Below are positions 38,901-50,900 of a DNA stretch of 64,000 nt, one piece after another; position 1 is the stretch's first letter, and each line of letters opens with the position of its first letter. Source of the DNA: Ascaris suum (taxonomy: Eukaryota; Nematoda; Chromadorea; Rhabditida; Ascarididae); NCBI GenBank assembly GCA_013433145.1, contig CM024190.1:558001-622000 (forward strand), in the 5' to 3' direction. The translations under genes were made by a program, and so were the position numbers. Under the pieces are notes generated by a model that was not told the origin of the DNA, searched no databases, and saw only the letters and a list, made by a program, of their open reading frames with translations.

Positions 38901-41900
38901 GGCAGGAACTGCTTTCTCAGCTACTGCTAGAACCTGGATTTTATTCAAACTGGAGATTTCTGCATTTTTCATGGACTTCGTGGGTGTTATTGAAACTTGT
39001 CCCTTTCCTAATCCGAATGATTCAAACTTTAGTAACTGATGAGCCCTTGCCGGGATTTTTCTTTTATAAATTTTCAACGATAGCAATTTGTGGAATGAAA
39101 CAGCGAGAATGTTGTTACGGTGAGGCAATGATGCAACTGTGGCAAAATAACTGGAGCTCCTCAATTACTGCAACTCAAAATCATCGGAGAAATCCGGAAG
39201 TTCGAAGTTCGAATTAAATCTCAATTTTAGCACCAACCCATTTTCGCCAAATAAATAAACGAGTTCTTTTTTCAGTTCGACAAAGTGACAGAAAAAATAA
39301 CATGTGATGCTCAAATGCACGTATTGTGATAGGACCCGATCTGCCAAAGGAAGCCGTGTTATTTACCCGCAGCCTACTACTTCCCTTATCGCGCGGTCGA
39401 ATTCCATTAGCGTGCCCGCACAGATTGTCTGCGCTATCTGAGCGCTCTACCAAAAACTGACTGGTTCGAAGACAGCAAATGGAAAGATTGAATAACGGCG
39501 ATTACCTTTTTAAGACAGCCGGAAAATCCGCGACGTGACTGCACTTCAGATGGTATTTGATCATCAGGGGCACCACCAAAGAAAGAGAAGCCAGTTCGAT
39601 GAAAGTCTGTTACATCACTGGAAACACGATTCTCGATCCACGACTGGTGATCTACCTGCAAGCATTTAACCATTCCGTATGTCGCTTGAATGTGCCCACT
39701 ACCAATTATTTCACTATCAAATGGAAATGAAATCGCCCATCTGTCTTCGCTATGTAAACTTCCGAGCATATTCATTATTAGCCTTGCTACATGATTCTGA
39801 AGTGAAATTATCGTTATAACAATATTCAGCAAATCGCGTGAACCGCTGCGACGAAATTAAACGACTTCATCAAATTATATTTTGATGCTATATTACATAA
39901 GCGCATCAGTAATGCAATTGGTATAACGGGTAATTCTTCCGCTGACACTAGCATTTCTTCGGTTTGTTGTATACTGCAGATGGCTACTCTTATACGCAAT
40001 ATTTATTCATAATCATTCCATGTTTTTGGCAATTCGACAGCAAAAACACTTGAAAATCAACTGCATATTGCGTCTACTTTAGAAAGCAATCTGAAACGCT
40101 GTAGAATGAAAAGAAAGCAAAACAGAAAGGAAAAGGAATAGTAGATGGAGGCGGAAGTAGGATTTACTGGAAATGTGGGGAAATATCTAGAAAGAAGGTG
40201 GGAATAGCGAAGAACAGAAAAATATGGTTCTCAAGGACGAATGTTGATTGCGGCAAGCGATTAACGAAGTGAAAGGAATGAGAAAGAGGGCCCAATACTC
40301 CATACATACTGATCATTACATGGGATTTACCATTTGCCCTTTACGATTAAATCTAGGCCTATATAAACTAACCGCTCTTGTTTGTATAATACGTCTTTAT
40401 GCTAGGTCAAGAGGGATTTGTATAATATGCGCTATTAACTTTGAAAACGCAATCATATGTTTTCTACTCTACATTTTGCCACTAGAAGCTTTAAGTGCGA
40501 AATTGGGCAGTGATATGTCAACACTCTCCGATGTCCCCCTATTCTAGCACTAAGTGGATGAGACCTGGTACATCAATATATTCGTCCTGGCATTCAACGA
40601 GAATTCTTAACGATGCATCCTGTTTTCTGCATCGCTGGTCACCGATTTTGCTTGCAGGATCTCAACAGACACCAGCTGTGGGTTCATTCTGCGCTGTGAA
40701 GGTCCATCAAAAATGTTCGGAGACAGCTGAGAAGCCTCTATTAATGCGCAGAAAACTAATGCGGAATCCTGTACTATGGATAGTTGCTTGATCAGCTGAT
40801 TTAGAAGCTAAATTCTGACAGCAATAAACCCAGGCCCTATGGGTTTAGTCAAGTCCCTCTTGAGATCCTGTGCTAAACAGATCTCTTGAAGGAAATTGTC
40901 TACAACTGTGAAAAAACATCGGGCACAGCCGATGACATCAGCCACGAATGATGAACTATAACAGCAGTTTCCTAATATTGATGCAAGCCGATGAATTGCC
41001 ATGCATGATCTCTTGAATAAAAGCACCAGTAAAAAGCTTTAAAATGGTTTTGCATGCATAAACATTTTAGTCTCATACTCCATGAACCTGGATCGTTCAC
41101 AATTAAGAAAACACACCTGACTGCGTATATAGAGATATAAAGCATAAGTATGACGTTTGAAGTTACGCAATGCTCCGAGAGCGAAATGGCATCGAGCGTG
41201 AGAATGTTGTGTAATTAGGAATAAATTATATCATGCAACATGTACAACCGACTGCGTTTCTCGATTGCTCTAAGGGAATGTGAAAGTGTTGCCGTGAAGA
41301 AATGAAGTTTGCTCTCGAGCGATCCGTTGATGTTCGACGTTATCCGTTGCTCTCGTTTCGCTAATAACATCTCTCATCAATATTTTTCACACATAATTTT
41401 TGTCTCTTCAAGATACAAGTAGGAGTCAGCTATATTTACCAATTCGGTGGGATGCACTTTATGGATGCGAAAGTATCATAAGAATGATAACCATAACGCG
41501 AAATGAACATGTTATCTGCTATTTACTCACTATATTTCAGCCCAAGACAAGCTAAGCCTAGTCGGAATGCTTTATAAAATAGAAATAAACAGGCTCTTAG
41601 CTGTAATTCCGGCCTATAGTTTCATTAAAATTTCTGCCAATAACTCCCTAACATAAGAACAGTGCACTGCGAAACATCCCTTCCCTTGCGAAAATTAGCC
41701 TATTCGATAAAAAAGCGCTTCTGAAAGAACAGAAAATGCTCGACGTATTTCATAAACCGCAACCAGAAAATGGCAGCCGCAAATATCCTCGGCAATAAAA
41801 GTGATCATAAAGCGTTAACGGATAGATTCTACAGCTGTAATCTAGAATAGAAAAGAAAACTGCACGTTTGGGAATGCAGTACATCTAATTAACATTCTCG

Positions 41901-44900
41901 CAAATATAACATTAATTTCGTAAACTTTATCACATCATTTTAGCGGAAGAGAATTCAGTGGGGACATAAAGTATGCCCAGTTCGCTTTAGTTCCCTCAAA
42001 CAATTATGCCAAGCTTCTGCAAAAATATATTTGCAAAAAAAAAAAAAAAAATGATGCTTTGATGTTCATTTTCATTAACTCGAGAAAGCAAATAAAAGTG
42101 CTGTATGGGAAATGAGATTAATTTCGAGCATTCCTGATGAAGATACCCGTCTCGGTCTCCATCCCTCCCCCCTTCTACCTTCATTACTTTTCAAACGATT
42201 TCTGACACTGTTGGAACCCTACCAAAATTTCGCCGCTGACGGTCCTCGAAAATGGCAAATTGAAAAAATTCCTCTTATCGCTGAAACCTGCAGAAACCAA
42301 CATCTTCTATGCTGTTACAACCTTTTTTTCAGAGATGCAATTTTTCAGGCACTCTCTGACATCAACCTCTTCAGTAAGTTTTCTTTCCAAACAAGAAACC
42401 TTTTTCTCTATAAGTTCTGTTAATTATGTAGAGCAGTTTAGCGAGATACCCCGATAAAAAAGTGTCAGTGGTGAAGCACCAAAGAGGTCACATGAACATG
42501 ACCATGGATCTCGAAGATAATCTCAGAAGCAGTGTGGCGCACTTCACGTATTCTACTGAGCAAAAAGTGATGATAAAGGCGTATCCAGAAGGAAGTAAAA
42601 ATTGTGCAAATTCGTTGAAAGAAATAGTAAAGTGCAAGAATCCAAAATTCCAATGATACTGCCTTTAGCAGATAAAGACGGAATATTGCAATCTAATTAC
42701 TTTAACTTCGATAACACTCTAATGATTATAACATACTTAATCGAAAATAACAAGTGGCAGATTATGAAAGAGGGTTCGATCAAACCAACTGCTTCTAAAT
42801 AATAAAGCATGTTACATTCAAAGGTAGCGCTCAGAAGACAGCACTACGCCATAGCAAATTTGTTGCGAAACAATAACACCCAGGTCGCAGTACGATCTGG
42901 AATCGCACTAAGCTTACTACAAAGGCGTCATCTCACTACCAATACCTGTTTCACGTATAAAGCATTAAAGAATAGGCTGTTTTCATCGTCAGTATTCGAG
43001 CTGACGATTTTATCGTGAAAGAATCAACTTTGTTCTCTCAAGCCTTTTCTAGCGCTATCTGACAAGTATGCATAACGAACGCTCTTGCACTTTTCTGTGT
43101 CCATAATTATGTTCACAAGCACTTTGTTCAGCATGTCATTCGTTGCGGATGTCTTTTGCAAAAGCGCATTAAATTCTGCTGAGAAGCCGCTAAAATCAAG
43201 CGCATCAATATGTCAAAATTGTAACTTCTTTTTTTAGTAGATTGCAGTGAAATAAACTATGCAACTGCAGAAGTCCATAATTGCCCCGTCCTAATCGAGC
43301 TAATATTAAACAAGCACCACAGCGGCCATACACTTCTACCAACACTACTCGAGCAGGCTCATGAATGTGATAGAAGGCTACTTACGAAAGTTTGACAAAA
43401 GTATGCGAAGTTACTTTCGAAATATTTCTGTCCGTAATGGATATTTTGGCACAGGAAGTATTGTGGAAAAGTGATCGTGATGAGGAAGGGTCAAGGAAGT
43501 TTTTAAAGTTGAGAAGCGCAAAGCGCAACTGCATCAGTTTATATGGGAAAGATTGTAAAGGACAGGATTAGTGCAGTTCTGGAAGACGAATGGATCATTT
43601 TAATTAGCCATAGCCGACCAGAAATTTCGTCATTATCGCGACACCAGTTGCCAGTAACGACAGCATGAGCCGCAATAACTGAATGGCCAGGTTATGGAAG
43701 GCTGTAATACATATAATCCTCCAAAAAAAAAAAAAAAACGCTCAGCAGATTATTAAAATCCCCTCACATGTAAGATTGGCTTCAAAAAGATTTCTGAGGA
43801 ACGGTTCTTTTTTCATAGCAGATTGCAATAATTCACTGACTACAGTAAGAGATCATTAGCTCATTGAAGGCGATGATTCTATTGAGAAAGCATTGTCTCC
43901 AAGTCGCAGAAATGCTTCCTGACAAACACCGTAGCGAAGCCTCCACTATCGCAACGTCAGTTACCTTATCAAACCATAGTGAGCTATTTCAAGGTGCGTT
44001 GCATGGCGCTCTAAGCCCTGATATTATTAACTAGACTATCGCTGATTTTGGAAACCTATCAAGTGTTCCTTTGATTACTACCTTTTAGCGAGAATATGCG
44101 CTTTCGACCCTACTCAACTTCAGGGTTCGAACAGCCACTACGGAGCTTCTGGGACTCAAGTCCTATTGTATTTTTCATTGAATTGTCCTGCTCACATATC
44201 GTTGATATTCTCGCTGTCAGATCTGCTTGTTACAGCGTGAAAAAAAATGCATTTCTACTTCAAATCCAAGAATTCAAAAAAAAAAAAAAAATTGAACAAT
44301 ACGTTTCTCCTTTGAATTTGATAATTTATGAAGAGAGCTGAGACGCCCAACGTCAATGAGTGATTTTAAAGCTGGCGTGTTATATGAATTGTATACAACA
44401 TTATCGTTGCATTTCAACAGCACTGAACTGGTAACGAAAACACAACAACACGAAGAGGGTTTGAACGGACAACTACTACTGCATGAATTGCTACCCCGGT
44501 AAAACTATGGACTAAGTACCGTTGATTGAAACTCGAACAGGGAGGTGAAACACTCTAATTATGCAGTTTACCTGGAATTGCTTGCATTTCTTACAGCGGT
44601 TTTTACACTCACGCGCTCCGAACGAACGGGAAAAAGCAGTAAAAGACCAAGGAAGGAACTTTCATTTTACCACTCGGTAACGATCGCAGATGAACCACTC
44701 AGCTTCAAATACCCAAACTTGATGACAACTTTACCTAACGGATAAAATTACCAGACAAAGAGGACTTCCTATCAGACAAGGGCTTTTTCTGACAGTTTTT
44801 TCGCCTTTTTCGTATTCCCTCATGTTATGCTACTTTCCTCCTCGGATGCGACTTCACTGCGAAATTTATGCGAAGAAAACTTGATTTTACACGCATCGGA

Positions 44901-47900
44901 AGTAGGAAGGCATCAAGGACACCAGAATGAAAGCCAACACAGAAAGATTTTCTAGTTCAACGAAAACAAAAGAAGGTTATTAACAGAAAGAATTAATGGA
45001 TGAATTTGTATCGAAACTCAGTTGAGGAATAGCAAAAGATTCGGCAACGCACATCAATGTTTACACCACTAAGTATAATGCCAGAAATCTTGGGTGAAAT
45101 GTGGCCCTTAGAAAAGAACTGACCTTGATCAACGCAGCTCTTCCACTACGCCATATTTCAGCCTCATGCCAGCTGTTCAGTGCCAAAGGAAGTCCAGATC
45201 TAAAACAGATAAATTCAGGACCCATTCTCTAGTCAAAGAATATTACGTTGGAAATCTCTTCGAACCGCTAGGAGAATCCGCAACTGTGACAAGTTTATGT
45301 TTTTATAATGTTTTTAATAGTGTCTAACATTCCATTTGATTTTTTCTTGTACTGTAACTATAATTTTCTGAGTCACTGATAGATACCATTGTGGTAATTT
45401 CTGAGGAGGTTAATTCAAAATTTTAAAATGTTATGCAGCATACACAACAGTGGTTGAAGTGAACTTCCTCTGTAAAGGATTTTCATGTATATGAGGAATA
45501 CCAAATACTTCTGGCAATGCTCGATTGATAAAGTCGAGAGTGAGTTACTACGGTTATAGAAGCACCGAAACTTGGAACAGTGGTTTTCTTCGGCCATGAA
45601 TTACGGATATAGTTTGGGACAAGCTAAAAAAGCCTGTCTTCGACTGTTGACTGCTTGATATCGTCCTCAGTGACGTGAAGAGCCTTTACTGCATTGGCGA
45701 ATATTCTGCTTCTATTGACAGAGCTGAGATCATCTGGCCTTCTTCCGGCGTTGACTAATTTGCGATGAGCCTGGAGAACGCGTCTGCGTACCTAAACTTT
45801 GTCGTCGAGCGATGCCGCATGTCAAAATTGTAGGCTATTAGTGTTGTTGCCCATCGTTGCCATCGGTTGGCTGCGCAGACTGGAATTTCTTTCTTGGAGC
45901 CGAACATTGTGAGTAGTGGTTCGTGGCCCGTCAGCGAGGTAATTTCTGTCCATGAAGCATCCGCAGGAATTTCTGAGCTGCGAGGATGAATGCGAGCCCT
46001 TCCCAACTTCACTGTACTTCCTCTTGGCCAGCAAAAGTGATCGGAAGACATGGACAACTGCATTCCCCGATCCATCTGGGTAACAGTAAGAGGTAACGGC
46101 GTCCATGCCGTAATCTGACGCGTCTGCGGGACCCTGATTTTCTGATTATGGTCGTAGTGGGCGAGGAGCAGATTAGATGCGAGGATTGATTTTGCTTGGT
46201 TGAGGCTGGTGTTGCAGACTGGCGTCCATCTGAACTTGGCGTCTTTAATCAATAAGTTGTAGAGTGGAGCGCGAAGATCCCTCATTTCCTTGACAAAATT
46301 GCCATAGTAGCTGAGGAGCTCGAGGAACGAGCGAAGTTGAGTGTTGTCTTTCGGCGCCGGCATCCGCTAAAATTGTGTCGATTTTGCTCGGTTCGGAGCG
46401 CTGACCACCGTTATCTATGTTGTGTCCGAAATAGCTGATGCGAGTCGCTGCTAATTTGCATTGTCCAGGCGCACACAGGGTCCACTTTCAGCGATCGCTT
46501 GAGAACAGCTTCGAGGTGGGGTTGGTGTTCCTCCGCAGTGCGGCCGACGATGATGACATCATCGCGATATGCGTCCGCTCCTTGATAACCTGCAAGTGTC
46601 GCGTCCACGAGTTGTTGGAAAATGGTTGGTGCTGATGACTCCAAAATGCAGTCGGCTGTATTGACAGAGGCCTCGGCGTGTGTTGATTGTTAGCAGCTGT
46701 TCTGACTGTTTGTCCACTTCGACATGAAGATACGCGTCCGCGAAGTCGATATGGGAGAAGTAATGACCACCGTTGAGCGTTGTGAATACATCTTTCTTCA
46801 AGCCGAGGCAGTGGAGATACTGATGAAAATCCAAACGTTGTTGAGACAGATTGAAAAATCGGCGCAGATGCTCACTGATCCATTCGACTTCTTTGTGATT
46901 ACAATTGGTGCTGTCCAATTTGAGTAGTTCACCTTTGAGATGACGCCACTTGTTTCCAGAGGATGCAGCCTCTTGCCAACGGCTGCCAAAGTCGCACATG
47001 GCAGAGGTCGATTAGAATGGAAGATCGGTTTCGGGCTGGAAAGCCCGGCTTGGGCTGGAAAGTCGCTTTTGACAGGTTGTAGCGTTCGAAGACGATAGCG
47101 AAGACCTGTGGGTAGCGGCGCTACAGATCATTCGCTGCTTGACTGTTTTCTAGCAACAATTCTAACGTTGATTGCTGTCGGTTCGCCTGGGTCCTTGCTT
47201 GGGAAAGGGTCGATGATTGCGTCCATCCGCATCTTTGATAACCACCCTGCTTCAAGTAGGTTGCACTGAGTGTTGGCTGCGCAGAACAGTCTTTTCGCTT
47301 AGGCATTCTGGAAGCAGTGGTGTATCGTCTTTTGAATAGGTGAATGTAGCTGGTGTATTTCTCACAGACTAGTGCACCGAGTTTCTGGAGCAGGACGCAA
47401 ACGCGGGTTGCATCGTCGAGACCTGCGCCATCGATTGCGAAGACGTTTTCGTGTTGTCGGTACTTTGCCTGGAATGCTAGGTTCGTGTCTGGATTGTGCA
47501 GGAACTGAGCGGGAAGTTCCAAAAGCACGTCAAAGCGTCGTGATGGATCGGCGGGCTGTGGAAGACGCTACTACTGAAATTGGGTGATGTCGCGAACACA
47601 ATTCGTAAATGCAGCGAAGAGTTGTCCAAACTGCGTTTCTGAGAGCGTCGTCATTACTGATCCGCGTTGCAGCATTCTCTGATCGCCACTGTTTTCTCCT
47701 GCGGTGATGCAGTCGAGAGAAGATTAGAAGATAACTTTATTAGCAAGCCTAGACGAATGACGACGAATTGGAAAAGTACGAGCTTCATAGCGATATGATC
47801 AGTCATCACCATATATTCAACAAACTACACATAAATATTTCTCCATCGCTCCAACGTTTACACTGGACTTACACTTTTAATGCGAGGAATATGGCGATTT

Positions 47901-50900
47901 GTACGCATATCGTAATGGTAGCTCCATATGCACAAAGCGACTCTCACTCGCACTGACGGCCGCTCCGTTTTGGGAGTGTGAAACGAAAGGTAATCGAATA
48001 AAAAAGCCTCTTACATTCAATAGTCATCCTCAATCGTGGAAGACTTTCACAATGAAATCAGTCACACGCAAACTCTCCATCCTTTTAACCTCATCAGCAA
48101 CCTCATAAAGGAATAGTGCCCTCTCTATTTGAAACGGTAGATATTGCTGGGGTTCAGTAATCCTTTAAGACAAATATGTCTCATTCATCTCATTTAGTGA
48201 CTCGAAAATCCTCTTATTTCATTATAGCGGGTCTGTTAGTGCAATATGGCGTTCATTTAGAAAATTGGTTTGTCTTAACTCGATTGTTAAATCGTCCAAA
48301 TCATCTTTCTATCCTTGAGCAGTACACCCTCCTTTTCAAAAGCCTTTCGTACACAGTCCAGAGTCTCCTCAGTTCAGAAAGCTATTCAGAATTATTCAGC
48401 AATCAGAACTGTTAAACGCAATAAAAAAAGGAAGCTTTATCTTACGTCTTTGTGCGAAAGAGTGATGAACAACATACCTCAGGATGACACAATCAGCGCC
48501 GAGGGAATACTGTGCGCTGAGGAAAGCATCTTCCAAGTAGACTGCGAAATAGCGTGATTTTGAGCGATGCAAGTAGACGAGACCGTTGGGCTCTATGGGC
48601 TTCAGGTGAAAGCTGAGCTCTAAATATTCATCAACATCACGTGGTGCATTCAGCTTCACGTACGCATCAGCATCGAATTCCGCCACCTTAGGCGCGAATG
48701 ATCGCTTCGTCGTCGTTACGTTAGGAACCGCTGCAAATGCTGACTTCACTTTACGGGAAAGGATCTCCAATTTGTACGAAAGCAGAACTCAATGTAGAAA
48801 GAAAGGAGAAGTTAAGTGGACATAGTGATCTTCGAACATCATCACGCATATGGGATAGAAATTAACGTAAATAGAGAAACAGGTAAGGGGCTGATATGCG
48901 CTACCAATCCTACCAATCGGTTGCCAAAAAATTCAAAAAGAAAAATAATAAAAAACAAAAAAAAGAACAACAACAACAATGAAGTAGTGCTTATGAGCGC
49001 TTCCTTGCCAATAGTTAGTTGCAAAATTCCTCAAATAAGATACTGTTTTTTCAGCATCACTTTTAATGGACCATAGTTCATGAAAGAGACAGTTGTTTAA
49101 AACGGAGCTGGGCTCAGAGCATCGTTACTTTATTTGTTTGTGACTTCAAACTTCGTCTTCATTAAAGTTTGCAGATACGCAAAAATGCTCAAAAGTGAAG
49201 TACAACAGAAAGACTCCGACAAAAATTTTCAAATCATTTCTGTATGATGAGATAATACCACTTCAGCAAACAGTGGCCAACAACAGTGTCCATTGCCTGA
49301 TATGCTTCAACCTCATTCAGATGGAGCAAAGAACATTGCTCTCTCTTCATTTCAAAAACTCTTCCCTTATAGACGCTCACACAAACTTCTACACACGAAG
49401 CATGAACGTTTTCGAATCAAAAAATTTATGGGCAAAAACCCTTGGTGGATCGTTATTGAAACTGCTACACTTGTTAAAAAAAAACATCATTAGCACTTTG
49501 CTGACGGCCCCTATTATGACTTATGATGAATGTCACCTCATACACCTCCATGTTGTTCAAAGAAAACCGTGCATATGCACCCTAACTTTGCAAATGCTCA
49601 AGACACACTATTCTTCAAACGAGTCCCATATGAATGGCGTGGCCGTGCAGATGGCAAAAGTGCCGACTTGCCCCGTACTTAAGTATTCATAACGTCTTTC
49701 AAAAAAAAGCGCAAATGGAAATCGGCCGCCCACAAAGAGCCCAGCAAACGACGCATTCAACAAAGCTTCCGCCAACCTCCAAAATGCAACATATCTTTTA
49801 GCATGCCTCACGTAAGCAAGTTTTTTAACGCCCAACACATCCTTCTTAAGAAGCTGGGAAATGAAAGAACAGAAAAAAACAGATAATGACGTCTTTATCC
49901 TTTATTTCGCGTGGTAAAGCTCTGGCCAACTTCAAATCGATAATAATAATGTAAAACGACAAGTAAGGTGTTATGTATTTAATTATCCGACATCTGAAGG
50001 ACATCAGGAGTGCGCGCGACATGACATGATTGAAGTATTAGAACGTCGCTTGTGAAAGAGATGCAGAATGATGAATAAATATCGAAACGATGCGAAAATC
50101 AAAGAAAAGAATGGAATACTGCACGAACAGGAATTCTGGAGGTAAGTTGTCTAGAGAGGCAACAAAAAGCTAAGATTTTTCCATTGTTGGACATTTTCAT
50201 GATCTTACAAGCACGCAAACAAAAGCATAAGACTTCATAATTATGGCAATTAACGATGGGCGTCCAATTGTAAAGCCTTGAACTAACAAGTTTTTTAACT
50301 CCTGAGGAGGCACTTATAACCTAAAGTTTTCCCAATTTTCAGAATGAAGTATAATCAACAAAAAAATCTGCCGCCGGGGGATGAGTTCAAGTGGTTTTTC
50401 GTTGCTTGTTAACATGTCTAGCACGTTGCTGACTTCCTTATATACATTCGGCAGTCTACTTTTATCAGTCTAAGCTCATCTGATAGCGTTTGGCATTGAT
50501 GCTGCAGCATCTTCGTGCAGCGTTTCAAGCTGGGATCTTAGAGAACATTGCCGAGTTTTGTTGGTCGATTTTTTCGACTGCAAAAAATTCGGTACCGCTC
50601 TGAAAGAAAAGCCAATAGTGAAACCTGGCACCCTGCAAAAATCGGCTAGTTCAATCGGTTCAACGTCCCCGCTTCTCGTCCGCTGGCTTATTAAAGTGGA
50701 TGGCGGATGATCAAAAACTACACTGGCGGTTTGGTATGCTACAACCAATCATAAGATTGAATGAAGATCGGCGATCGAAAATAGAGCGACCTAATGGTTC
50801 AGCAAATAGGATTTCACAGACTGCCTCAAAAAAATTCATAACGGTCTTCGGCAACTAACGGAAAGAGACATGACGTAGGGAAGTGACGTGTGGATGTTTT

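Noticed and set aside
44128..44142. GGTTCGAAC, a possible tRNA B box
   Set aside because: There is no A box at the right distance upstream and no cloverleaf fold is apparent.
45755..47528. Retroelement ORFs as host genes
   Set aside because: They are RT, RNase H and gag fragments in different frames, lying within an intron.
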